A DNA stretch of 7,371 bases. It comes from CALZIK01 sp046756565. GTDB taxonomy: Bacteria > Acidobacteriota > Thermoanaerobaculia > Multivoradales > JAHEKO01. The number at the start of each line of letters is the position of its first letter. Position 1 is the first letter of the stretch. The stretch is taken from contig JBHHWO010000190.1 of the NCBI GenBank assembly GCA_046756565.1, positions 1-7,371 on the forward strand. The letters are read 5' to 3'. The position numbers and the translations under genes were made by a program. Below are positions 1-6,966 of the stretch, piece by piece. The notes under the pieces are model-generated. The model was not told the origin of the DNA and did not search any database. It worked only from the letters and a program-made list of their open reading frames with translations.

Positions 1-3
1 TAG

Positions 4-924
4 CTAGCGCGGAGGCTGGCGCCGGCCACTCAATCCCACCCGCAAACCCATCATGCGCATATAGGCCTTGAGGTGCCGGATCGCGCCCGCGGATTCGTCT
101 TCCTGCTCGAGCAGCACCGCCAGATTGAAGTGGGCGTCGGCCAGCTTGGGATCCATCTCGAGGGCCGCCCGGTAGCACGCCTGCGCTTCGTTGCCCTTGC
201 CCAGATCCTGCTGCGCGACTCCCAGGTTGAAAGCCGCGGTGGCATCGTCCGGGCGCGCAGTCAGGGCCGCCTGATAGTGGCTGTAGGCCGCCGCTGGATC
301 GCCGTCTTCATGGAGCAAGCGACCGAGGTTGAGATGTGCGTCCGGGTGGCCGTGATCCGCCTCCAGCGAGCGCTCGTAGGCCACCCTCGCCTGATCGACG
401 GCCGACGCCTCGAGTTCGAAACCCAGCTCGTACCAATCGTCGGCGCACAGAGTCGCTGGGTCTCCGGCGCGCTCGATCAAGGCCGAAGCGAGGGGCGCCG
501 CCTTGGCGGCCAGCTCTGAGACCTCGAAGTCGAGCAGACGCTGTCCGGACTCGGGCTCCCAGGCCTCTCCGCCTGAGCGAACCACCAGGTTCCCGGCCTC
601 GAAGGAGATCCGCAGCTCGGCCAGCGAGCGGCCCCTGGGCAGCTGCGAGCGGAGATCCCGCAAGACTCGCCTCAGGCGGCGCGAAGGCACCTTCTGGGCG
701 ACCAGGTCCCGCGCAGCCCGCAGCACCACGATGTCCTGAAACCGGAATCGGTACTGGCGGCGCGAGCCCCGCTCGGGCTCGAGGAACCCCGAGCGCACGA
801 ACGACCGGATCTGAGCCGGCGTCAAACGGACCAGTCGTGCGGCTTCGGCCGTGGTGTACCCGAGCACCGGAGCGCTCCGGGCCTCTCGCACGACCAGTTC
901 CGGGAAGAGCTCGACAGTGTGCAC
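4..924 (-). CDS. MerR-type HTH and TPR protein, downstream of ku
   Basis: Predicted 306-residue cytoplasmic protein. Residues about 22-79 form a MerR-like winged helix: GYTTAEAARLVRLTPAQIRS, then a wing and a second helix with FRFQDIVVLRAARDL. A basic segment follows (SRRLRRVLRDLRSQLPRG). After a linker come about four TPR units (roughly 162-195, 196-229, 230-263, 264-291), each with the N-L-G/A-x-x-L and A-x-x-x-Y/H-A-L-x-x-x-P pattern. The frame is open further upstream to 1146, but that part lies antisense-free inside ku in another frame and is low-complexity R/G/S. GTG at 924 is chosen because it lies 26 nt past the ku stop, has AGGAA 8 nt upstream and gives a complete HTH. The short gap and shared strand suggest co-transcription with ku. 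Inferred role: DNA-binding regulator or adaptor with TPR-mediated protein contacts; target unknown. The gene is complete, with its stop at 4-6. Confidence 0.85.
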   Translation of the reverse strand: MHTVELFPELVVREARSAPVLGYTTAEAARLVRLTPAQIRSFVRSGFLEPERGSRRQYRFRFQDIVVLRAARDLVAQKVPSRRLRRVLRDLRSQLPRGRSLAELRISFEAGNLVVRSGGEAWEPESGQRLLDFEVSELAAKAAPLASALIERAGDPATLCADDWYELGFELEASAVDQARVAYERSLEADHGHPDAHLNLGRLLHEDGDPAAAYSHYQAALTARPDDATAAFNLGVAQQDLGKGNEAQACYRAALEMDPKLADAHFNLAVLLEQEDESAGAIRHLKAYMRMMGLRVGLSGRRQPPR

Positions 925-932
925 AGCGCGGA

Positions 933-937
933 TTCCT
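933..937 (-). promoter_or_regulatory. Ribosome binding site deciding the MerR/TPR start
   Basis: Read on the minus strand this is AGGAA, 8 nt before the GTG at 924. It lies in the short gap after the ku stop codon and supports this start over the longer open frame that overlaps ku. Confidence 0.6.
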
Positions 938-950
938 GCCGGAGTTTTGG

Positions 951-1799
951 CTACCCCTTGGCCGCGGCTCTCTTCTTCGCTGCCGGCTTGCGCTTGGAGC
1001 GCTTCGGAGGTTTGCGACCGGCCTTCTTGTCGTCGCCGAGGCTCTTCTTGAGAGCCTCCATCAGGTCCACGATCTGGGCCTTGGGAGCCTCCTGCGGCGC
1101 GGCGACGATCTCCTCGCCGCCGATCTTCTTTTCGATCAGATCCCAAACCTCGTTACGGGCCTCGTCCTCATAGGCTTTCGGCTTGAATTCCTCCGAAGCG
1201 CTCTGCTCGACGATCTGCTTTGCCAGCTCGAGCTCGGCGTCTGCAATCTCGGCTTCGTCGATCGGAACCTCGCTGAAGCTTCGCAGGTCCACCGCGTAAC
1301 GGAGCTGTTGCATGATGATCCCGCCTTCGAACGGCCGGAGCAGCACGAGGTAGTTCTTGCCACGAGCGGCGTATTTGGCGAGCGCGGCGCGACCGGTCGC
1401 GATCAAGGCCTCAGACAGCAACTTGTAGGGCTTGGCTCCGCCCTTGCCAGGGCCGAGGTAGTAGGCCTTTTCGAAGTAGATCGGATCGACCTGTTCGAGC
1501 GGAACGAATTCCTGGATCTCGATGGCGTTCGTCGGCTCCGGATCGAGCGCTTTGAGCTCGTCCTTCGAGAACAGCACGTACTGACCCTTCGCGAACTCAT
1601 AGCCTTTGGCAATCTCGTCTCGCTCGATCAGCTTGTCGTCGGTCGGGCAGTAGTAGCGGTACTTGACGCGCGTACCGCACTCCTCGTGAACCATCGAGAA
1701 GCTGATCTTCTTTTGAGTTTCGCCGGTCGAGTACAGATGCACCGGGATCGCGACCAAACCGAAGGAAATCGTGCCGGAGGACATGGATCGTGCTGCCAT
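951..1799 (-). CDS. ku: Ku, bacterial NHEJ DNA-end-binding protein
   Basis: Bacterial Ku, a homodimeric ring that threads onto double-strand break ends and recruits LigD. It has 282 residues, normal for the family. The core runs from MAARSMSSGTISFGLVAIPV (the family's typical start, W/S-G-x-I-S-F-G-L-V-x-I-P-V) through the DEIAKGYEF segment, the KPYKLLSEALIATGRAALAK helix region (about 123-143) and LVLLRPFEGGIIMQQLRYA (about 151-169). The segment APKAQIVDLMEALKKSLGD (about 238-256) matches the conserved region after the core that is linked to LigD contact. A basic tail of about 26 residues follows, rich in K, R, P and A. Such tails bind DNA in some Ku proteins. ATG at 1799 is preferred; the frame can extend to a TTG at 1820, but the added MCYHPRT is not family-like. 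No Shine-Dalgarno is visible. The MerR/TPR gene follows after 26 nt. Confidence 0.96.
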   Translation of the reverse strand: MAARSMSSGTISFGLVAIPVHLYSTGETQKKISFSMVHEECGTRVKYRYYCPTDDKLIERDEIAKGYEFAKGQYVLFSKDELKALDPEPTNAIEIQEFVPLEQVDPIYFEKAYYLGPGKGGAKPYKLLSEALIATGRAALAKYAARGKNYLVLLRPFEGGIIMQQLRYAVDLRSFSEVPIDEAEIADAELELAKQIVEQSASEEFKPKAYEDEARNEVWDLIEKKIGGEEIVAAPQEAPKAQIVDLMEALKKSLGDDKKAGRKPPKRSKRKPAAKKRAAAKG

Positions 1800-1808
1800 A
1801 GTGCGTGG

Positions 1809-1818
1809 ATGGTAGCAC
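1809..1818 (-). promoter_or_regulatory. Putative -10 element of ku (GTGCTACCAT)
   Basis: The minus strand reads GTGCTACCAT, ending 9 nt before the ku ATG. TACCAT fits the bacterial -10 pattern (TAnnnT). A start about 7 nt downstream would leave a leader of only 2-3 nt, consistent with the missing Shine-Dalgarno. The same motif with one change lies upstream of ligD. No convincing -35 hexamer is seen. The promoter role is inferred. Confidence 0.4.
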
Positions 1819-1892
1819 AAGTGCCCATGAACAAAGGACTTGAGGGGGAGAGGGAGACGCTCGTTTCAGTCTGCGCGACTGTCTGTACCACC

Positions 1893-1940
1893 GCGCGCCG
1901 CCGGCGATCGGCAGGCCAAGCCTCAGGAAACGGGCTCGGG
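1893..1940 (-). repeat. Dispersed repeat family, copy C (partial, diverged)
   Basis: Carries the family end signature GGCGATCGGCAGGC, then a CTCAGG...CGGGCTCGGG tract that aligns with copy B at 6974-7013 in the same orientation. It lies opposite to copy A, so A and C form an inverted pair around 1893-2505. Similarity beyond 1940 is weak. Confidence 0.6.
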
Positions 1941-2114
1941 CGTCCCTCAGCCCGTCGTCTCGCTCCGCACTCGGCGGAGTCGGTCCGCCTAGGCCTCATT
2001 CGTCGCGGCCTCGGACGGCGACACCGAACTCGCCTTCGGCTCGACCCTGCGTCGGACCTGTTACCCGAGGCTCGAAGGACAACTCGACTGACCACCGAGG
2101 GTTCGTTCTCTGCG

Positions 2115-2505
2115 GCCGCGAGGCCTCACCTCAAGCGTTTCACAATGACAAGCGGCGCGGGAGGTGGCTCGAGGTTTCGGCCTCTTCAGATTGGCACAGC
2201 AAGGCCCTCTTCGCTGGCGCGATCGCCCGCGAGGCCGAGCCTCGAGGTGCCTCCCAGTCATCCGGCTTCGCTCAGGGCAAGCAGGTCTGGGCCGCCGCAT
2301 GCCGCACAATGGGCGGAGGAGCGCGTCGGTCAAGGCGAGGCGGTGGGCAATCCGCACAGGGGGCTCTCCGCGAGCGCCCGAGACGCTGTTCGGAGGCCAC
2401 AAGTGGTGTGCGCGAAGCGGAGCGCAGGCGAGGGCCCGTACCCATGCAGGCCTTCTGGCCCGAGCCGTCCCCTGAAGGATTCGCCTGCCGATCGCCGCCG
2501 ACGCG
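2115..2505 (+). repeat. Dispersed repeat family, copy A
   Basis: Imperfect repeat whose reverse complement reappears at 6967-7280 (copy B). Matching blocks in order: 2115-2140 (GCCGCGAGGCCTCACCTC...), 2152-2184 (around GCTCGAGG), 2317-2372 (GAGGAGCGCGTCGGT... and CAGGGGG) and 2416-2505 (GCGGAGCGCAGGCGAGGGCC... to GCCTGCCGATCGCC). Between the second and third blocks A has about 100 extra bases. The segment 2322-2505 has inverted ends of its own (2322-2363 against 2470-2505), so it can fold as a long imperfect hairpin. No coding capacity is evident. Confidence 0.75.
2159..2255. repeat. Local inverted repeat inside copy A
   Basis: Arms at 2159-2184 and 2231-2255, both containing CTCGAGG and ending at a GGCCTC or GAGGCC edge. 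About 21 of 25 aligned positions match, with one single-base gap, and the spacer is about 46 nt. The right arm lies in the stretch that copy B lacks, so it may be an inverted duplication specific to copy A. Confidence 0.5.
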
Positions 2506-2541
2506 AGTGGGTGCGAAGGTTCCGCAGCGCTCCCGGCCGGC

Positions 2542-2707
2542 CTAGTGTCCCGTGCGGCAAGTTCCTTTACATTCGAGCGGTGCTGCATCCCGCTGGGCGG
2601 CGTTGCTCCTCTGTCGAATATGCCCGATATTCTCAGTCGTCGCGCCTTGCCCAGCGCACGCTTCACCGCTCTCGGTGTGGCAACGAACTTACCGCACGGG
2701 ACACTAG
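2542..2707. mobile_element. MITE-like 166-bp palindromic element
   Basis: The ends are inverted repeats of 26 bp (2542-2567 and 2682-2707) matching at 24 of 26 positions, beginning CTAGTGTCCCGTGCGG. The similarity continues inward with small gaps (AGCGGTG and CGCTGGGC occur in both arms) to an exact central palindrome, GAATAT-GCCCG-ATATTC at 2616-2632, centred on the element midpoint. It is therefore one long hairpin-forming sequence with no room for a transposase. CTAG at both ends could be part of the terminal repeat or a duplicated target; the sequence alone cannot say. The right end overlaps the stop codon of the DUF4388 gene. A non-autonomous miniature element is the best reading; the family is not identified. 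It may also act as a terminator for that gene. Confidence 0.75.
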
Positions 2708-4254
2708 CGCTTCTTCGCCGACAGCTCTTTCAACGCCTCGATCGGGCGACGATCCGGCGCCATGAGCTTGATCGACTTGCGCAGGAGCTCCTCGGCTGCC
2801 GCCGGGTCGGCGTGGTCGCCGCCGGCTCCGAGAATCAGGCCGAGGTAGTAGTGGGCGACCCCGCAGCTCGGATCGATGCGGATGGCTTCTTTCAGGTCCG
2901 CGATCGATTGCTTCCGCCAGCGGTGCGCCTCGAACTCGTCGCGGCGGTGGGCAAGCTCGGCTCTGTAGACCGCGCTCTGCGGGTCGCAGCTGACCGCGAA
3001 CTCGAGTAGCTCGAGGGCCTTGCCCAGCTCGCCGCCATCGGCCAGCGCCAGTCCCTTCTTGAACTGCTCCTCCGAGTCGAGCAGGTCGGTTTTGATCGAG
3101 AACTTCGCTTTCTTGCGGTCGGCTTCTTCGTCCCTGAGGACCTTGCGCCGGTGGATGAGCGATCCACGTGTCTCGCTGTTCGAGAGCTCGGCGTAGGCGC
3201 GCGCGGCTTTCAGGAACAGAAGCTCGCCCTGTTCGACGAAATCGGTGACCCCCATCTCCTCGAGCGACCAGGGCGCGTAGGTTGCCGCCGCGTCGAGATA
3301 TGCCCGATCGATGTCCTCGACGCTGCAGCCCTCTTCGAGCTCCAGAAAGTCGAACGAGTCCTTGCGCCGGAACGAAAGATAGGCCTCCACGATCTTGGTC
3401 TGCCGAAGCAGCAGGGCTTGATCGTCCGACGGCTCGACCGGCCGCTCGGTCGCGAGCTCCGGCTCGGTCTCGGCAGGTCGCCGCTCCGCGCTCGGCTTCC
3501 GGTGCGCGAGCTCCTGGGCCGTCGCCACCTGGCCGAGAAGCGCGAGAGCATAGACGACCCGCGCGACCTCGTCGGCGTCCAGCGAAGTGATCGAGGCCAC
3601 CTCCGCCACGCCGAGAGCCTCCACCTGGAGCGCTTGGAGAACTCGTTCGGCCCGTCCGGCGAATCGCAGCGAGGCGTCCCGGAAGGGCGGGCACTGGTCG
3701 ACCACGATCGGCTCTCCCTGAAACCGCTCCAGGCCCGCGTCGATCTCCGCCTGAGGGGTGAGCTTGAGAACGCCAGTGAGAATCAATTGTGGGGCGTTGA
3801 CCTTGACGGTCGCGTCTGGCGCCGGCCGGCCGTCCTCGAACTCGAACTCGCCCCGGTCCCAGGTGAAGCCGTCGAGGAGCTTGCGCGCGTGGTTGCGCTG
3901 AAGATGCTTGAGCACATCCTGTGGCGTCAGAATCTCTCGCTCGATCAGGACTTCGCCCAGCGGCACCTCCCGGCTCAGCGAATCGGCCAGAGTGGCACGA
4001 TAATCCTCTTCCGACAGCACGTTCTCACTGCGCAGGAAACGGCCGAGAGTCTCGTGCGCGAGGTTGGACCGGCATTCGACCGGGCGGCCGTCTGTGAGGT
4101 AGATCTGTTTGGCGACCGGCCTTCGGACCAGCCTGAGAACGCCGTTGCGCCCGGACCGCGCCATGGCCGCGAGCAGGACGGCGTAGGAGGTCACCGAGAG
4201 ATCGCCGCCGGTCGCGGCCGCGATCTCATCCCACTGCTGGCCTCTCGGTATCAC
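2704..4254 (-). CDS. DUF4388 / J-like domain / TPR protein
   Basis: Predicted 516-residue cytoplasmic protein without signal peptide or membrane segments. Residues about 17-140 fit DUF4388 (PatA-type N-terminal region): GDLSVTSYAVLLAAMARSG, a GVLRL strand, IYLTDGRPVEC, then LGEVLIEREILTPQDVLKHL and FTWDRGEFEFEDG. Residues about 200-245 look like a small winged-helix segment. An acidic linker (about 253-280) leads to a J-like domain (about 297-372: SFDFLELEEGCSVEDIDRAY ... ARAYAELSNSETRGSL). The usual HPD tripeptide is absent (TYAPW in that region), so DnaK stimulation is unlikely. TPR-like helices fill about 392-500. DUF4388 with J and TPR modules is an architecture I associate with delta-proteobacterial and Myxococcota-type proteins in gliding, signalling and polarity contexts. 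The GTG start at 4254 has GGGAGG 4 nt upstream. The gene is divergent from ligD (141-nt gap), so shared control is possible; function unknown. Confidence 0.85.
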   Translation of the reverse strand: MIPRGQQWDEIAAATGGDLSVTSYAVLLAAMARSGRNGVLRLVRRPVAKQIYLTDGRPVECRSNLAHETLGRFLRSENVLSEEDYRATLADSLSREVPLGEVLIEREILTPQDVLKHLQRNHARKLLDGFTWDRGEFEFEDGRPAPDATVKVNAPQLILTGVLKLTPQAEIDAGLERFQGEPIVVDQCPPFRDASLRFAGRAERVLQALQVEALGVAEVASITSLDADEVARVVYALALLGQVATAQELAHRKPSAERRPAETEPELATERPVEPSDDQALLLRQTKIVEAYLSFRRKDSFDFLELEEGCSVEDIDRAYLDAAATYAPWSLEEMGVTDFVEQGELLFLKAARAYAELSNSETRGSLIHRRKVLRDEEADRKKAKFSIKTDLLDSEEQFKKGLALADGGELGKALELLEFAVSCDPQSAVYRAELAHRRDEFEAHRWRKQSIADLKEAIRIDPSCGVAHYYLGLILGAGGDHADPAAAEELLRKSIKLMAPDRRPIEALKELSAKKR

Positions 4255-4258
4255 CTGT

Positions 4259-4264
4259 CCTCCC
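4259..4264 (-). promoter_or_regulatory. Ribosome binding site of the DUF4388 gene
   Basis: GGGAGG on the minus strand, 4 nt before the GTG at 4254. Spacing is slightly short but the match is strong, and the next in-frame ATG (codon 31) would cut into the DUF4388 domain, so this fixes the GTG start. Confidence 0.6.
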
Positions 4265-4274
4265 GGCGTGCCTT

Positions 4275-4302
4275 ATCTTATGGCGCTGCGGCGGTTTTCG
4301 AC
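4275..4302 (-). promoter_or_regulatory. Weak promoter candidate for the DUF4388 gene
   Basis: The minus strand has TAAGAT (4275-4280) as a possible -10 and GTCGAA (4297-4302) as a poor -35, 16 nt apart. It is the most A/T-rich patch of the divergent region and lies a sensible distance upstream of the ribosome binding site. Assigned by pattern only. Confidence 0.3.
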
Positions 4303-4379
4303 GGCCCACGCCGCATTTCACAGGCCTGGACCGCGCGGCTCCCACGGCAGACAATCCAGCCATCTGCCACAGGCGGCTA

Positions 4380-4389
4380 GCGCTACCAT
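4380..4389 (+). promoter_or_regulatory. Putative -10 element of ligD (GCGCTACCAT)
   Basis: GCGCTACCAT ends 6 nt before the ligD GTG. It differs by one base from the motif before ku. With TACCAT as the -10, transcription would start at or next to the GTG, giving a leaderless message, consistent with the absence of a Shine-Dalgarno. No clear -35 is seen. Confidence 0.4.
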
Positions 4390-4395
4390 AGCGGC

Positions 4396-6951
4396 GTGCC
4401 GAAGCCCCACCACTCGAAACGCAAGGACAAGCTCGCCAAGTATCGCGGGAAGCGCCAGGCCGGCGCGACGCCCGAGCCCTTCGGCGCCCCCTTACCGGAA
4501 GCGATCGAGCGGCCGGGGTTCTTCGTCGTCCAGAAGCACGCGGCCACGAGTCTGCACTACGACTTCCGGCTCGAGATCGGCGGCGTGCTGGTCTCCTGGG
4601 CGGTCCCCAAGGGGCCGTCGCTGGACCCGGAGGAGAAGCGATTCGCCGCGGCCACCGAAGACCATCCCCTCGAGTACGGCGATTTCGAAGGCATCATCCC
4701 GAAAGGCAACTACGGTGCCGGGGCGGTGATCCTGTGGGACCAGGGGCGAGCGGTCCACGACATCGATCCCGAGAAGGGCCTTCGCGACGGCAAGCTCCTG
4801 TTCACCCTCTACGGCTACAAGCTGAGAGGCCAGTTCACCATCTTTCGGCTAAAGACCGACAAAGAGTGGCTGATCGTCAAGAAGCCCGACGCCGAGGCGA
4901 CCGGCCTGGATGCGGAGGGCATGGGCGAGCGCTCGATCTTTTCCGGACTTACCGTCGAGGAGCTGCGAGACGGAAGTCGCCGCACTGAAGAGGTGACCGA
5001 GACGCTGGAACACCTCGGCGCCCGCCGGCGCACCGTGCGGTCGGATCGGGTCAAGGTCATGCTCGCCCAGCTCCGCCCGAACGCCTTCTCGAAGAAGGGC
5101 TGGATCTTCGAGCTCAAGTACGACGGCTACCGGGTGGTCGCCGGGCGAGACGAGCCGGTCGCAGGCGGCAAGCCCGAAGTGCGGCTGTTCTACCGGAGCG
5201 GCCGCGAAGCGACCGTGGTGTTTCCGGATATGGTCCGGTTCCTGTCGAAGCTGCCCTACAGCCTGGTGCTGGACGGAGAGGTCGTGGTTCTCGACGAAGA
5301 CGGCAAGCCCAGCTTCCAGCTACTCCAGAAGCGCGCCCTGCTGACTCGAAGGAGCGACATCCAGCGGGCGACCGCTCCCTACCCCGCAACCTACTTCGCT
5401 TTCGACCTCCTCGGCTTTGCCGGCTATGACCTGCGCGGACTGACGGTGGTGGAGCGCAAGAAGTTACTGCGAGCCATCCTGCCGCCCGCAGGCCCGATTC
5501 GCTATGCCGACCACATCGAGGATCACGGCGAGGCCATGTACGAGCACGTTCGCCGGATGGGCCTCGAGGGAGTCGTCGGCAAGGAGGCGTCGTCAACCTA
5601 CCGCGGCGGGCGGTCACCGAAGTGGATCAAGATCCGCGCCGAGCGCACCGGCGACTTCGTGATCGTCGGCTTTACGCGGCCGAAGGCGTCGCGCCCCGGC
5701 TTCGGCGCGCTGCACCTCGGTCAATACAGCGGCAAGGAGCTCACCTACACGGGTCGGGTCGGAACCGGCTTCGACGACCGGTTGTTGAACGAGCTGCGCC
5801 AGCAGCTCGACGCGATCGTCCGGAAGACGCCGCCGCTGACCGAAGACGTTCCAAGAACCAAGGAGCACGTCTGGGTTGAGCCGGAGCTCGTGGCCGAGGT
5901 CCGGTTCATCGAGTACACCGAGGTCGGTCAGCTGCGCCACCCGGTGTTCGTACGCCTTCGCGACGACAAGAAACCGATCGAGTGCGTCCGAGATGACGCT
6001 CCACCCGAGTTCGCCGAGGAAGGGACGGTCGAAGAGCCTCGGCAGGACGTCGACGAGCGGCCGACCGTCGCCGTGACGAGACCCGAGAAAGTCTTCTGGC
6101 CCGAGGAGGGCTACACCAAGGGAGACCTCGACGCCTTCTACCAAGCGGTAACGCCGTGGCTGCTTCCCTTTCTGGAGAACCGGCCGGTGGTCCTCGACCG
6201 GTACCCGGACGGCATCGACGGGAAGTCCTTCTTCCAGAAGAAGGCACCGGACTTCGTACCGGACTGGGTGGTAACGAGCGATATCTGGACCGAGGAAGAA
6301 GGCGGCGACGAGGCTCGCTACTACCTCGCCAACGACGAGCAGGCTCTGCGCTATCTCGTCAACCTCGGAGCGATTCCGCTCCACGTCTGGCACAGCCGGC
6401 TCGACTCTCTCCAGAACCCGGACTGGTGCGTTCTGGATCTCGACGCCAAGGATGCCCCCTTCGAGTTCGTGATCCGGGCGGCGCGCGAGATCCACAAGCT
6501 CAGCCGGGCGATCGGACTACCCGCCTTCGCCAAGACCAGCGGCGCGACCGGGCTCCACGTGATGATCCCGCTGGCGGCTCGTCTGACCTACGATCAGTCC
6601 AAACAGCTCGGCGAGGTTCTCTCGAAGGTCGTCGCCCAGCGCCTGCCCGAAGAGACCTCGATCGCCCGCTTGCCCTCGGCTCGCAAGGGCAAGGTCTATC
6701 TCGACTTCTTGCAGAACGGCTACGGAAAGCTGATCGTCGCGCCCTACAGCGTGCGACCCAAGCCCGGAGCGCCGGTCTCGACTCCTTTGCGTTGGGCCGA
6801 GGTCAACGCCAAGCTGGATCCACGGAAACTCACTATCAAGACGGTGCCGGCCCGGCTCCGGCGCATGAAGTCGGATCCCTGGGCCAAGGTGCTGGAGACG
6901 GTCCCGGATCTGCCGAGTGCGCTGGCGCAGTTGGCGGAAGTGGCGGATTAG
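4396..6951 (+). CDS. ligD: LigD, multifunctional ATP-dependent DNA ligase of NHEJ
   Basis: Three-domain end-joining enzyme of 851 residues in the order phosphoesterase - ligase - polymerase, as in Pseudomonas LigD (about 840 residues) and unlike the mycobacterial order. Phosphoesterase (about 35-165) trims 3' ends: FFVVQKHAATSLHYDFRLE carries H48, H54, D56 and R58, with H90 and Y94 following; these match the known Pseudomonas catalytic set at an offset of six. Ligase (about 218-530): nucleophile K241 in KYDGYR, LDGEVVVLD (292-300), FDLLGF (336-341), EGVVGKE (391-397), KWIKIR (409-414), then an OB-fold part (GDFVIVGF...YTGRVGTGF). Polymerase of the archaeo-eukaryotic primase type (about 557-845) for gap filling: metal-binding D681 and D683 in LDLDAKD and D770 in VYLDFLQN, with HVWHSR (663-668) and TSGATGLHVMIPL (714-726). 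An in-frame stop at 4378-4380 makes GTG 4396 the only start near the domain. It appears intact and active. Confidence 0.98.
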   Translation: MPKPHHSKRKDKLAKYRGKRQAGATPEPFGAPLPEAIERPGFFVVQKHAATSLHYDFRLEIGGVLVSWAVPKGPSLDPEEKRFAAATEDHPLEYGDFEGIIPKGNYGAGAVILWDQGRAVHDIDPEKGLRDGKLLFTLYGYKLRGQFTIFRLKTDKEWLIVKKPDAEATGLDAEGMGERSIFSGLTVEELRDGSRRTEEVTETLEHLGARRRTVRSDRVKVMLAQLRPNAFSKKGWIFELKYDGYRVVAGRDEPVAGGKPEVRLFYRSGREATVVFPDMVRFLSKLPYSLVLDGEVVVLDEDGKPSFQLLQKRALLTRRSDIQRATAPYPATYFAFDLLGFAGYDLRGLTVVERKKLLRAILPPAGPIRYADHIEDHGEAMYEHVRRMGLEGVVGKEASSTYRGGRSPKWIKIRAERTGDFVIVGFTRPKASRPGFGALHLGQYSGKELTYTGRVGTGFDDRLLNELRQQLDAIVRKTPPLTEDVPRTKEHVWVEPELVAEVRFIEYTEVGQLRHPVFVRLRDDKKPIECVRDDAPPEFAEEGTVEEPRQDVDERPTVAVTRPEKVFWPEEGYTKGDLDAFYQAVTPWLLPFLENRPVVLDRYPDGIDGKSFFQKKAPDFVPDWVVTSDIWTEEEGGDEARYYLANDEQALRYLVNLGAIPLHVWHSRLDSLQNPDWCVLDLDAKDAPFEFVIRAAREIHKLSRAIGLPAFAKTSGATGLHVMIPLAARLTYDQSKQLGEVLSKVVAQRLPEETSIARLPSARKGKVYLDFLQNGYGKLIVAPYSVRPKPGAPVSTPLRWAEVNAKLDPRKLTIKTVPARLRRMKSDPWAKVLETVPDLPSALAQLAEVAD

Positions 6952-6966
6952 GAGCCGGAGAGGCGG

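Larger units (their letters stand above)
1800..2703. other. Gene-poor intergenic stretch made largely of repeats
   Basis: About 900 bp lie between ku and the DUF4388 gene. No frame here shows a recognisable domain or a credible start with a ribosome binding site; the open frames are R/P/S/G-rich and several are translations of the repeats. It contains the probable ku promoter (1809-1818), repeat copy C (1893-1940), repeat copy A (2115-2505) and a MITE-like palindrome (2542-2707). In 1941-2114 only a small possible hairpin stands out (CTCCGC-ACTCG-GCGGAG near 1972), plus weak, diverged similarity to the repeat family. Confidence 0.7.

Noticed and set aside
925..1146. N-terminal extension of the MerR/TPR gene to 1146
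   Set aside because: The added 74 codons are read within ku in another frame and are low-complexity R/G/S. The GTG at 924 has a good ribosome binding site and gives a complete HTH.
1800..1820. TTG start for ku at 1820
   Set aside because: The seven extra residues are not family-like, and the extension covers the putative -10 motif. ATG at 1799 starts the typical Ku N-terminus.
336..2765. An 809-codon open frame on the plus strand
   Set aside because: It runs antisense through the whole of ku and part of the MerR/TPR gene, is full of R, P, S and A, has no domain, and crosses repeats. It is a typical shadow in high-GC DNA.
4255..4395. LexA-type or other SOS operator in the ligD-DUF4388 divergent region
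   Set aside because: I looked for a clear palindromic operator between the two starts and saw none. The short GC palindromes (GCTAGC, AGCGCT) are too small to call.
5614..6495. A 293-codon frame antisense to ligD
   Set aside because: It lies entirely opposite the ligase OB-fold and polymerase parts of ligD, whose motifs are unmistakable. No domain or ribosome binding site supports the antisense frame.
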